Below the pieces are notes generated by a model. It was not told the DNA's origin, ran no database searches, and saw only the letters and a program-made list of their open reading frames with translations. A stretch of DNA of 64,000 nt, from the NCBI GenBank assembly GCA_023151115.1, contig JAKLJP010000028.1, forward strand, positions 1-64,000, given 5' to 3'. Of this stretch, positions 51,649 to 60,002 are shown in pieces. The position numbers and the translations under genes are program-made. Numbering within the stretch: position 1 is the stretch's first letter; the number at the start of each line of letters is the position of its first letter. This stretch comes from Anaerolineae bacterium. Its GTDB lineage: Bacteria > Chloroflexota > Anaerolineae > 4572-78 > J111.

Positions 51649-52649
51649 ACAAAGTTGTTACAAGCTCCGGGCGAGATGTGGCTCAGCCTGCCGCCGGACT
51701 GGTTGAGACAATCAAGCGGTTGTTCAGAGTGTCGGAATTTCTCATCTTTCTGGTTGTCATTGCCTTGTTTATCATTGGCGCTATTGTCAACCCCCGTTTT
51801 TTGGGGCTGGAAAATCAAAAAGTGATGACGCGGGACGCGGCTATTTTAGCCATTGCTGCCATCGGCGTTGGCTTTCCGATTATCACCGGCGGGATTGATT
51901 TGTCCATCGGTTCAATTGTGGGCCTGGGCGGTGTTCTGTCGGCCTATTTTGTGGTCAAAATGGGCCTGCCGATTTGGGTCGGGATTACCCTGGCCCTGCT
52001 GGTGGGGGTGGTTATTGGCGCTATCCACGGCCTGTTTGTCACCAAACTCAAGATGCACGGCTTTCTGATTACCCTGGTAACGCTGGGGGTGGCGCGCGGC
52101 TCGATTCTGGTGCTGACCAACGGCACCCCCATTACCGACGTACCGGATGAATACACGGTGCTGGGGCAGGGCTATCTGTTTGATTTGATTCCTCTGCCGG
52201 TTTTGATTTGTCTGCTGGTGGCCGGGCTGGCTTATTATTTGCTGCGTTACACCTTTATTGGCCGCCAAATTTATGCCGTCGGCGGCAACATCGAAGCGAC
52301 TCGTTTGTCCGGGGTTAATGTAGACGCCCGGATTATTTTGTGTTACATCATTTCCGTCGTCTGCGCCACTCTGGTCGGGATTATTCAGGCGGGACGGCTT
52401 AGCCTGGGACATCCCGGCGCGGGCGAGGGTTTTGAACTTTTGGCCATCACGGCCTGTATTTTGGGTGGTTTGAGCCTGATGGGCGGCCAGGGCAGCGTGG
52501 TGGGGATTTTGGTGGGGGCGTTATTGATTGGTGTGCTCCAAAATGAAATGGTTATGCTCAATATCAACCCCTTCTGGCATAAGATTGTGATTGGGTTGGT
52601 TTTGCTGGTCGCCATTACCTTTGATTACGCCCGGCGGTGGAAGCGGTAA
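51645..52649 (+). CDS. Sugar ABC transporter permease 2
   Basis: A 334-residue BPD_transp_2 permease with 8-10 spans. IAAIGVGFPIITGGIDLSIGSIVGLGG near residue 70 and GHPGAGEGFELLAITACILGGLSLMGGQGS near 255 are family marks (the latter is the ATPase contact loop). ATGA overlap with the ATPase gene. Completes the second importer with the lipoprotein at 48641. Confidence 0.93.
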   Translation: MNKVVTSSGRDVAQPAAGLVETIKRLFRVSEFLIFLVVIALFIIGAIVNPRFLGLENQKVMTRDAAILAIAAIGVGFPIITGGIDLSIGSIVGLGGVLSAYFVVKMGLPIWVGITLALLVGVVIGAIHGLFVTKLKMHGFLITLVTLGVARGSILVLTNGTPITDVPDEYTVLGQGYLFDLIPLPVLICLLVAGLAYYLLRYTFIGRQIYAVGGNIEATRLSGVNVDARIILCYIISVVCATLVGIIQAGRLSLGHPGAGEGFELLAITACILGGLSLMGGQGSVVGILVGALLIGVLQNEMVMLNINPFWHKIVIGLVLLVAITFDYARRWKR

Positions 52650-52706
52650 TTAACCTGATTGATTAACCAAATCCTAACCTGGACAAGCCAGAGCCAAAAA
52701 TAGTTC

Positions 52707-52780
52707 TCTCGCCAAGACGCAAAGACGCAAAGATTTTTAATAATTTTTTTTCTTGGCGTTCTTGGCGACTTTGCGTGAGA
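52707..52780. repeat. GACGCAAA-type repeat hairpin
   Basis: TCTCGCCAAGACGCAAAGACG faces CTTGGCGACTTTGCGTGAGA around a T-rich centre. Second copy of the inner family at 19991-20059. Confidence 0.82.
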
Positions 52781-52890
52781 TTTTCTTGCTCAATGTACAA
52801 GGACTCAATTGCTAAGGCACTATTGTCTGGTATCCAGTACTCACTAAACAATATATTCGAGATATTACCGGCAAACCTATTGGCGTTATC

Positions 52891-53079
52891 TTGCCGATTG
52901 AAGAGTATCAAGCGTTGGCACAATTACAGGCTGAATCTACATCGCAAAAACAGGAACCAACAGGAGCATCGCTTTATGGGGTGCTTCGTCATTTGGGCGG
53001 CGGCGTTGCGCCAACGGAAACTCTGGACGAAACCCGGCGCGAGTTGTGGTCAACCTGGAATCATACCGACATGCTATGA
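52891..53079 (+). pseudogene. Antitoxin-like gene lacking a normal start
   Basis: The frame that ends at 53079 reads QYIRDITGKPIGVILPIEEYQAL upstream of 52891, the conserved N-terminal pattern of small Phd/YefM-like antitoxins. However, no ATG, GTG or TTG lies between the upstream in-frame stop (52813-52815) and the TTG at 52891, which would remove that conserved part. The 62 remaining codons (PIEEYQAL to HTDML) would give a truncated protein. Its end overlaps the PIN gene by four bases (ATGA), as in a toxin-antitoxin pair. It may use a rare start or be decayed. Confidence 0.6.
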
Positions 53080-53360
53080 TCTCCCTGGTGCTCGACACAC
53101 ACACGATTATCTGGTTGACGCATGGCGATGCTCGTCTGTCGCTCACACCACGCCAGGTGATTGATGCAGTGACGGAGCAAGCCTCACAGGTAGCCATTTC
53201 TTCTATCTCTTTGGTCGAGACTGCCTATTTGGAAGAGAGGGATCGAATTCCGGCAGGTACATTGGTTCGAGTTATTGCGGCTACGGCACTGAGTTTGTCT
53301 GTGCCTTTAGTGAGCCGTGATCGAAAAATTCAAGACAGCCAGATACAGACTATCTGGTAG
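53076..53360 (+). pseudogene. PIN-domain toxin with internal deletion
   Basis: A 94-residue VapC-like protein, against about 130 for the family. The N terminus is normal (LVLDTHTIIWLTHGDARL, first catalytic Asp; ISSISLVETAYLEE, Glu), and the C terminus is normal (VIAATALSLSVPLVSRDRKIQ). Between ERDRIPAGT and VRVIAATAL roughly 35-40 residues are missing, including the acidic residues that normally precede the IAATA helix. The frame is kept. The toxin is therefore probably inactive. Confidence 0.65.
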
Positions 53361-53680
53361 GTTAGGATCTTAATAGATTTCTAAAAGTGTCAGCTTTAGG
53401 TGTTGTTATGGGCCGGGAGGAGATAAGCCTTCCGGCCTGTTACTTTTGACCTAACTGCTCAGGCATGTCATTTCGACCGCAGGGAGAAATCCCTACTACC
53501 TTACTTTTACGTGTTGCGCCCCGGGGATTTCTCGACCTTCGGTCTCGAAATGACATGAGGCTGAGTAGTAACCTTTTGACAGCGATTATTTCATGACGAG
53601 GGAAGATAAATTTGCTATTGTGCAGGGCCGATTTGTCATTGGCAACGCCCCTTACTCTATGCTAAAATACCCCCACGCTG
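53361..53680. other. 320-bp gap with 94-bp repeat
   Basis: No gene apart from a short frame (53593-53781) that overlaps the next gene in another frame and is not convincing. It contains full copy 2 of the 94-bp palindromic repeat. Confidence 0.6.
53464..53557. repeat. 94-bp palindromic repeat, full copy 2
   Basis: Same length and arms as the copy at 19170-19263 (CATGTCATTTCGACC to TCGAAATGACATG), with small internal differences. Confidence 0.9.
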
Positions 53681-56326
53681 ATGAAATCTCACGAACTGCC
53701 CAAAGACAGCATAGATTCCTTCAAACCCTCCTCCCGGCTCAAATTTTGGCCGCTTGCCCTCAAGTTTCCTCAGTTTCCTGAACTCCTCGCCTGGGGACTC
53801 ATCCTGCTTTACATCGTCACCTTCACCTGGCTGGCCATCCTGCGCCACGCCAGCTTTGATTCCAGCGGCTTTGATTTGGGCATTTACGATCAGGTGGTCT
53901 GGAATACCCTGCATGGGCGGCCTTTCTTCTATACCACCACCGGCCAGCCGCTGCTGCACCTATCAAACCACGCCTCGCTGATTTTGCTGCTGGTCGCGCC
54001 GTTTTATCTCATCCACAGCGGCCCGGAAACGCTGCTGTTTTTGCAAACAGCGGCGATTGGCCTGGGGGGTCTGCCCTTGTTCTGGCTGGCGCGAGAAAAG
54101 TTAGGGAATAAAAAACCGCAGATGAACGCAGATTTTATTAATAAATCAGCGAAAATCAGCGAAATTCAGCCTCATCAGCGTTCTCTTTTCAATTTCCAAA
54201 GTGGCGACTTTGCCGCTTTGAGTCTCCTGGCTGCCTACCTGCTTTTCCCTACCCTGCAAATTGTCAACCTGTGGGATTTCCACCCGCCGGTGCTGGCGGT
54301 CGGTTTTTTCATGGCTGCCTTTTATTGTTTGGTCAAGCGCAAATCCGGCTGGTTTTTATTTTGGGCGGTGCTGGCCATGCTCTGCAAAGAACAGCTTCCG
54401 CTGCAAGTCGCCTTTCTGGGCCTGACCGCTATCGTCATGCACCGCGATTGGCGCTTGGGACTGACCACCATTGCCATTGCGCTGCTATATTTCTTCATTA
54501 TTATGTACTGGGTCATCCCCGCCAACAGCGTCACCGGCGATCATCTTTTCATCGGCTTCTACGCCGAACTGGGCGACTCGCCCGCCGAAATTGTTCTGAC
54601 CACCCTCACCCGGCCCGACCTGGTGCTGAATATCCTGCTTCAACCCACCCGGCTGCAATATCTGTTCGACATCCTGACTCCCTTTGCCTATCTGCCGCTG
54701 TTCGGTCTGCCGATTTTAGCGATTGGCGCACCCTCGTTTGCCATCAACCTGCTCAGCGGCAACACCGCTATGCACGACGCCACCGGCGCGCAATATGGCG
54801 CTGATGTCGCCCCCTGGCTGGCCTGGGCGGCCCTGTACGGTATGGTTTACCTGCGAGGAAGCGCGTCTTACGTCTTACGTCTTACGTCTTATATGAGACG
54901 CAAGACGCAAGACGCAAGACGCAACACGTTTTCTCATCTGCCCGCTGTCATTCTTTTGGCCGTGGCCCTCATCTGGCAGCTCTTTCACGGCTTCTCCCCC
55001 CTGGCGCTCGACCCGCCCCAGTGGGAAATCACCGCCCATGACCGGCTGGCCCAACGCTTCATCGCCCAGATTCCGCCTGATGCTTCGATTGCGGCTCAAG
55101 GCAAACTTTATCCTCACCTCAGCAACCGGCTGATTGCTTACCAACTGCCGGATGTCAATGAGGCCGAGTATGTTTTTTTTGACGCCACCACCGGCGCCTG
55201 GCCCGTCCACCCCAATGATATCTGGGCGCTGGCCAGGGAACTGCTCAGTTCCGGCCAATACGGGGTGCTCGATGCCGCTGACGGCTATTTGCTGCTCAAA
55301 CGCGGCCTGACCGCAACCGATATCCCCAATGCTTTTTATGATTTTGCCCGTGTAGCCGACCCCCAACCTCAATACCCGGTGAATGTCGAATTTGGCGACG
55401 AACTGCGGCTGCTTGGCTTTGACGTGATGGATGACCCGCGCCGCGAAGAAACATCGATTCGGCTGTACTGGCAAGCCCTGCGCCCGCTCGACCGGAAACT
55501 TCGCCTCTATCCCTTTTTTGTCAATGCCGAAGGGCAGATGGTCGAAAACACCGAGCAGCGCCCCCTGCTGACCCAACTCTGGTTTCCACCGAACTTATGG
55601 CAGTCCGGCGAAACCGTCATGGCCGAAACCATGCCCTGGGCCGTGGGCGACCGCTGGAGCCTGGCCGCCGGCGTGCTGGCCGGCAACGATTGGTCCGATT
55701 GGAGCCAGCGGCTGCCCATCACGACCGCCGACCGCCGACCCATTCGTCAAGCTCAGGACGAGCCGCCGACCGCCGAAGCGGAAAGCCTCGCCTCCTCGCC
55801 TCCTCGCCTCCTCGCCTCCCTCCGCCGCTTCGAGGCCAACACCTGGGTCCGCCTGGCCACCTTCGAGCGGCAGGGCCGGGAACTGGTCGAAATTGCCCCT
55901 ACCGAACCCACGCTCCAACCCACCAACCCGCTCCAGGTCAACTTTGACGGCAAGATGGAACTGCGCGGCTACGACGCCAAAAGGGAAGGCGCTACGCTGG
56001 CGGTCACGCTTTACTGGCAGGCGCTCAGCTTGATGCCGGAGGATTACACTATTTTTGTCCACCTGATCGGCCCCGATGGGCAGAAAGTAGCCCAGCACGA
56101 CGGCCAGCCCGCCTGGGAAGTCCCGCTGCCCACCAGTACCTGGCAGCCGGGCGAAATGCTGCAAGATAAGCACATACTGGAACTGCCACCCACTCTGCCG
56201 CGGGGAGAATACCGTCTCGAAGCCGGAGTTTACTACTGGCAAACGCTGGAAAGACTGCCAGTAGTAGAGAAGGGAGGGGTGGTAGGAGATTTTGTTGAAA
56301 TAGGAAGCATCACGATTGAGCAGTAG
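53681..56326 (+). CDS. DUF2079 membrane protein with C-terminal beta modules
   Basis: An 881-residue protein. DUF2079 marks: FDLGIYDQVVWNTLHGRPFF near residue 65 and HASLILLLVAPFYLIHSGPE near 95, followed by about ten membrane spans to residue 430. The C-terminal part has two beta modules starting near residues 566 and 745, the second with FVHLIGPDGQKVAQHDGQP and RGEYRLEAGVYYW, as in the two glycosyltransferase-like proteins at 277 and 2778. Two inserts are repeat-encoded (about residues 145-185 and 395-425). The family is probably of GT-C type but no reaction is established. Confidence 0.8.
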   Translation: MKSHELPKDSIDSFKPSSRLKFWPLALKFPQFPELLAWGLILLYIVTFTWLAILRHASFDSSGFDLGIYDQVVWNTLHGRPFFYTTTGQPLLHLSNHASLILLLVAPFYLIHSGPETLLFLQTAAIGLGGLPLFWLAREKLGNKKPQMNADFINKSAKISEIQPHQRSLFNFQSGDFAALSLLAAYLLFPTLQIVNLWDFHPPVLAVGFFMAAFYCLVKRKSGWFLFWAVLAMLCKEQLPLQVAFLGLTAIVMHRDWRLGLTTIAIALLYFFIIMYWVIPANSVTGDHLFIGFYAELGDSPAEIVLTTLTRPDLVLNILLQPTRLQYLFDILTPFAYLPLFGLPILAIGAPSFAINLLSGNTAMHDATGAQYGADVAPWLAWAALYGMVYLRGSASYVLRLTSYMRRKTQDARRNTFSHLPAVILLAVALIWQLFHGFSPLALDPPQWEITAHDRLAQRFIAQIPPDASIAAQGKLYPHLSNRLIAYQLPDVNEAEYVFFDATTGAWPVHPNDIWALARELLSSGQYGVLDAADGYLLLKRGLTATDIPNAFYDFARVADPQPQYPVNVEFGDELRLLGFDVMDDPRREETSIRLYWQALRPLDRKLRLYPFFVNAEGQMVENTEQRPLLTQLWFPPNLWQSGETVMAETMPWAVGDRWSLAAGVLAGNDWSDWSQRLPITTADRRPIRQAQDEPPTAEAESLASSPPRLLASLRRFEANTWVRLATFERQGRELVEIAPTEPTLQPTNPLQVNFDGKMELRGYDAKREGATLAVTLYWQALSLMPEDYTIFVHLIGPDGQKVAQHDGQPAWEVPLPTSTWQPGEMLQDKHILELPPTLPRGEYRLEAGVYYWQTLERLPVVEKGGVVGDFVEIGSITIEQ
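54866..54930. repeat. ACGTCTT/AGACGCA heptamer array in coding sequence
   Basis: Four ACGTCTT units are followed by four AGACGCA units, in frame inside the DUF2079 gene, and encode a Ser/Tyr/Arg/Lys-rich loop. Relatives are hairpins at 32877 and 56326. Confidence 0.85.
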
Positions 56327-56378
56327 TCTTGCGTCTTGCGTGTTCCGTTTAATCACACGTAAGACGCAAGACGCAACA
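56326..56378. repeat. GCGTCTT heptamer hairpin, copy 3
   Basis: GTCTTGCGTCTTGCGT faces ACGTAAGACGCAAGACGC just after the DUF2079 stop; may act as its terminator. Confidence 0.82.
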
Positions 56379-56409
56379 TGATCTTTTTGAGAGGTTATTG
56401 AATAAGTCA

Positions 56410-57222
56410 ATGAGCAGCCCCGCCTGGCTGGAAACCGAAACCGCTCGTCGCTACCATAACTTTGCCCAACAGACGACGATGTACCAGGAGTTGAGCCGCT
56501 TGATGGTCCAACTGGCGGAGATTGAGCCGGGGATGCAGGTGTTGGATTTGGGCTGTGGCACGGGCGTGACTACCCAGGTGGTGCTGGAGGTGTTGGGCGA
56601 AAGTGGACAGGTTTTTGCGGTAGATGTTTCTGAACCGATGCTGGCCGTAGCCCGCGAGCAAATTCAATCGGCGCAGGTGACGTTTATCCAGGCTGACGCC
56701 GCGACTATCCCCCATCTGGCCGCTCAGTCGGTAGATCGAATAGTGTGCAACTCGGTCTTCTGGCAGTTTCGCCACAAGCCGGAAGTGATGGCCGAAATGC
56801 GCCGGGTACTCAGGCCGAAGGGCCGCTTTGTGTTCAACGCGCCGGAGCCGTACTTTATCTTTGAAGCCATCCCGCGCAGCAAAAAGGTGAGCGTCCTGTT
56901 TGAGCAACTGGCCGCCGAGCGCTACGGCGTAGGCCGTCAGGATTTGCGCTCGATTGAGGTTTTTCTGCGCAACTGCGGCTTCGAAATTATCGGCAAACAG
57001 ATGCTGGAGCGAACCCGCTCCGCTACTGAGAGCTATCTGTTTATGCAGATTCCGGTGGCGACAGCCTGGATGGAGCCGCCGTTAGAGTACGAAACCCGCC
57101 TGGCCCTGCTGGAGGAAGCCCATCAATTGGCCGGGGAAAATCAAGCAACAAAGCAGCGCTGGATGTATTTTGTGACACAACCACTAAACAGTCCACAGAT
57201 GCGCACAGATACGCACAGATAA
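56410..57222 (+). CDS. Class I SAM-dependent methyltransferase
   Basis: A 270-residue methyltransferase of the UbiE/ArsM-like Methyltransf_11 group. The SAM loop is VLDLGCGTGVTTQVVLEV near residue 40, with FAVDVSEPMLAVAREQ near 66 and RRVLRPKGRFVFNAPEP near 132. A C-terminal helical cap (ERYGVGRQDLRSIEVFLRNCGFEII) may bind substrate. The last eleven residues and the stop come from CACAGATGCGCACAGAT-type repeat DNA, so the native C terminus was probably altered. Start ATG at 56410; the frame further upstream has no support. Substrate unknown. Confidence 0.82.
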   Translation: MSSPAWLETETARRYHNFAQQTTMYQELSRLMVQLAEIEPGMQVLDLGCGTGVTTQVVLEVLGESGQVFAVDVSEPMLAVAREQIQSAQVTFIQADAATIPHLAAQSVDRIVCNSVFWQFRHKPEVMAEMRRVLRPKGRFVFNAPEPYFIFEAIPRSKKVSVLFEQLAAERYGVGRQDLRSIEVFLRNCGFEIIGKQMLERTRSATESYLFMQIPVATAWMEPPLEYETRLALLEEAHQLAGENQATKQRWMYFVTQPLNSPQMRTDTHR

Positions 57223-57264
57223 TATAAATGTTGATAAATCTGTGTTCATCTGTGACATCTGTGG
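57186..57264. repeat. CACAGAT-type repeat at a gene end
   Basis: CCACAGATGCGCACAGATACG faces ATCTGTGTTCATCTGTG and CATCTGTGG. It starts within the methyltransferase gene and gives it its last codons and stop. Confidence 0.78.
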
Positions 57265-57288
57265 ACCTTTAACCCGTAGGAGATAACC

Positions 57289-59022
57289 ATGCCCCGTTTA
57301 ACCAACCAACAAACGGCTAAACTCTTTGCCGATATTGGCGATTTGCTGGAAATCAAAGGCGAAAACCGCTTCAAGGTGCTGGCCTATCGCAACGCCGCCG
57401 ATCATATCGAGAACCTGAGTTTTGATTTGTACGACTACTGGGAATCCGGCGGCGATTTGCGGAAGATCGAAGGGATTGGGCAAGCCATCTCGGAAAAGAT
57501 TGACGAAAAATTCAAAACCGGCAAACTGGGCTTTTGGGACAAATTAGCCGCCGAAATTCCTCCGGCCCTGGTCGAAGTGCTGGCTATCCCCGATGTCGGC
57601 CCCAAACTGGCCAAGGCCATGTGGGAGGAGTTGGGCCTGACTACCGTGGCCGAAGTCAAAGCCGCCGCGCAGGAGGGCAAGTTACAAAAGCTGCCGCGCA
57701 TGGGCGCGAAAAGTGAAGCCCGTATCCTGGCCAGCATCGAAGCCGTGGAGCGGCGCGAGACCGGCCGGGTTCATTTGGGGGTGGCCTGGCCGCTGGCCAT
57801 GCGGGTTCTGGCTGCTTTAAAGGACCTGCCCGAAGTGATCCAGGTCGAGCCGGCCGGCAGTTTGCGCCGCATGCGCGAAACCATCGGCGACCTGGATTTT
57901 GTGGCCTCCACCGAGCAGCCGGGACCCATTATGGCCGTGTTCAAAACTCTGCCCGAAGTCGAGGAAGTGATTGCCGCCGGCGAAACCAAAACCTCGGTTC
58001 GTTTTCGCAACGGCATGCAGGCCGACCTGCGCTGCGTTACCCCCGCGCAGTGGGGCCCGGCGCTGAATTATTTCACCGGCAGTAAAAATCACAACGTCAA
58101 AATTCGGGAATTGGCCCAAAAAAAGGGCTACAGTCTGAACGAGTATGCCCTCACCCGCACCAGCGACGGCGAGCCGCTGTTTTTTGCCGATGAAGCGGAA
58201 CTGTACAAATTTTTCGGGCTGCCCTACATTCCACCCTACTTGCGGGAAGACCGGGGCGAGATTGAGGCGGCCTTTCAAGGCAATCTGCCGGCGGGGTTGG
58301 AAGTGGGCAACATCAAAGGCGAGGTTCACTGCCATTCCACCTGGAGCGACGGCCAACACAGCATCGAAGAGATGGCTCGCGCCGCCCTGGCTAAGGGGTA
58401 TCAATATTTGGCAATTACCGATCACTCCCAGAGCCTCGGCGTTGCCGGCGGCCTCAACGCCGATCGTTTAGCCCAACAGCGCCGGGAAATTGACGAAGTT
58501 CAGGCGCGTATTCCGGGTATTCGCTTGTGGCAGGGGTCAGAGGTGGAGGTACGGGCCGATGGCACACTTGATTTCCCCGATGAAGTTTTGGCCCAGTTGG
58601 ATTATGTGGTGGCTTCCGTCCACACCGGCCTGCGCCAGGATCGGGACACTTTGACCCGGCGGGCGCTGGCGGCGATTAGAAATCCTTACGTCAAGCAGTT
58701 AGCCCATCCCACCGGCCGTTTATTGCCCCGGCGCGAGGGCGGCGATTTCGATATGGAGGCGCTGATCCAGGCGGCGGCGGAAACCGGCGCCTTTCTGGAA
58801 ATCAATGCCGCGCCGGAGCGGCTTGATTTACCTGATACTTATGTCCGCCGGGCCATCGAGCTGGGGGTCAAGCTGATTATCAACTGCGATGCCCATCACG
58901 CTGACAGCTTTGATAATTTGCGCTTCGGCGTCGCTACGGCCTGTCGCGGTTGGGCCTCCGCGGAAAATGTGGTCAATACCCGGCCTCTGGATGAGTTTGT
59001 AGCCGCGTGGAAAAAGGCTTAA
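57289..59022 (+). CDS. polX: DNA polymerase/3'-5' exonuclease PolX
   Basis: A 577-residue family X repair polymerase. Residues 1-85 form the 8-kDa-like domain; helix-hairpin-helix motifs are IEGIGQAISEKI near 68 and IPDVGPKLAKAMW near 105. The polymerase palm has GSLRRMRETIGDLDF near 190, with the paired Asp in GDLD, and the third in MQADLRCV near 247. The C-terminal PHP domain (about 340-577) has metal-binding motifs VHCHSTWSDG, ITDHSQ, GSEVEV, SVHTG, HPTGR and CDAHH, all intact, for exonuclease or phosphatase activity. Role: gap filling in base excision repair. Confidence 0.95.
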   Translation: MPRLTNQQTAKLFADIGDLLEIKGENRFKVLAYRNAADHIENLSFDLYDYWESGGDLRKIEGIGQAISEKIDEKFKTGKLGFWDKLAAEIPPALVEVLAIPDVGPKLAKAMWEELGLTTVAEVKAAAQEGKLQKLPRMGAKSEARILASIEAVERRETGRVHLGVAWPLAMRVLAALKDLPEVIQVEPAGSLRRMRETIGDLDFVASTEQPGPIMAVFKTLPEVEEVIAAGETKTSVRFRNGMQADLRCVTPAQWGPALNYFTGSKNHNVKIRELAQKKGYSLNEYALTRTSDGEPLFFADEAELYKFFGLPYIPPYLREDRGEIEAAFQGNLPAGLEVGNIKGEVHCHSTWSDGQHSIEEMARAALAKGYQYLAITDHSQSLGVAGGLNADRLAQQRREIDEVQARIPGIRLWQGSEVEVRADGTLDFPDEVLAQLDYVVASVHTGLRQDRDTLTRRALAAIRNPYVKQLAHPTGRLLPRREGGDFDMEALIQAAAETGAFLEINAAPERLDLPDTYVRRAIELGVKLIINCDAHHADSFDNLRFGVATACRGWASAENVVNTRPLDEFVAAWKKA

Positions 59023-59240
59023 AATACTTCCGTCTTCTTCGAAAATAGACCGCCGACGACAGACCGCCGACCGCCGTAAAATAAATAATGCGACCTGCTA
59101 CCCTGCGACCTTGCTACTTTTTCATCATTGGTGGCGTGTCGTTGGTTTGTGAATACTCCTCAATAAATACATCCCTCGGTGGCCTTGACCTCAACCATTG
59201 GCTTGAGTATGATTAGAGCCATAGAAAGGAGTTTTGTCGA
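59023..59240. other. Short gap with repeats
   Basis: GACCGCCGAC units (about 59047-59078) and CTGCTACCCTGCGACC units (about 59095-59118) represent two repeat families. A weak AAAGGAG precedes the antitoxin gene. Confidence 0.5.
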
Positions 59241-59585
59241 ATGTCTGTAACCATTACCCTGCCCGATGAAATAGCTAATCCTCTGCAAGCCCAGGCCGAC
59301 GCTAAGCATGTGTCGCTCGATGAGTTAGTAACAGACTTGCTAACCAATGCTCTCGCCACTGAGCCTGAAGAGGATGAACTGGAAGCACTGGTCGCCCGGA
59401 TTAAGGCGACTCCACCCAACCCGGCCTCTATTCGTCCCGCTACTGGCTCGTTAATAGAAGCCCTTAAAAATGCTCCTGAAGATCCAGACTTTGACCTTGA
59501 AACTTGGAACCTTGAATGGGCTAAAATCGAAGCCGAAATAAAAGCAATCAACCGGGCTGATGATATAGCTGAGGGGCGCGCCTAG
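59241..59585 (+). CDS. Antitoxin-like small protein
   Basis: A 114-residue acidic protein. The first 45 residues (VTITLPDEIANPLQAQADAKHVSLDELVTDLL) look like a ribbon-helix-helix DNA-binding domain of VapB-type antitoxins. The rest is a charged, probably disordered tail (LKNAPEDPDFDLETWNLEW) that could wrap the toxin. It ends 12 bases before a PIN-domain gene, the usual order for vapBC. It would repress its own operon, which here also includes restriction-modification genes. Confidence 0.75.
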   Translation: MSVTITLPDEIANPLQAQADAKHVSLDELVTDLLTNALATEPEEDELEALVARIKATPPNPASIRPATGSLIEALKNAPEDPDFDLETWNLEWAKIEAEIKAINRADDIAEGRA

Positions 59586-59597
59586 GGAGTGATATGT

Positions 59598-60002
59598 ATG
59601 ACGGATTATCTTTTAGATACAAACCATGCTTCTCCGCTGGTAACACTTGGTCATCCATTGCGCCAGCGCGTCCTAAGCCTTCAGGCTAATCACTCTTTTG
59701 CTATAGCCGTTCCGGTTTTAGCTGAGGTCTTGTATGGTCTTCATCTCTTACCCAGAGCGGAACAAAATCTGGTTGAGTGGGCACGTCTCAGGTTAAACTT
59801 CAATTGTTATGCCTCAGATGAGTTTGATGCCGAACAGGCTGTGGAATTACAAATCAAACTCCGTCGGCGGGGTTGGCAGCTCGCCACGATTGATGCCTTA
59901 GTTGCCGCTGTAGCTCTCCGCTATGATCTCACCTTGCTAACCACTGATAAAGATTTTTCCGCTATTCCCCAATTGCAACAAGAAAACTGGTTAATTCTAT
60001 AG
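59598..60002 (+). CDS. vapC: PIN-domain toxin (VapC-like ribonuclease)
   Basis: A 134-residue PIN protein. The acidic residues are all present: Asp in YLLDTNHAS near residue 6, Glu in LAEVLYGL near 43, Asp in ATIDALVAAVAL near 100, and Asp in LTTDKDF near 119. Such toxins cut tRNA or rRNA when the antitoxin is lost. ATG at 59598 follows AGGGAG; a GTG three codons upstream is less likely. Its stop (TAG) is followed at once by the ATG of a DNA methyltransferase, so all four genes of this cluster form one unit. Confidence 0.88.
   Translation: MTDYLLDTNHASPLVTLGHPLRQRVLSLQANHSFAIAVPVLAEVLYGLHLLPRAEQNLVEWARLRLNFNCYASDEFDAEQAVELQIKLRRRGWQLATIDALVAAVALRYDLTLLTTDKDFSAIPQLQQENWLIL

Noticed and set aside
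53593..53781. 62-codon frame before the DUF2079 gene
   Set aside because: It overlaps the real gene in another frame and has no recognisable feature.
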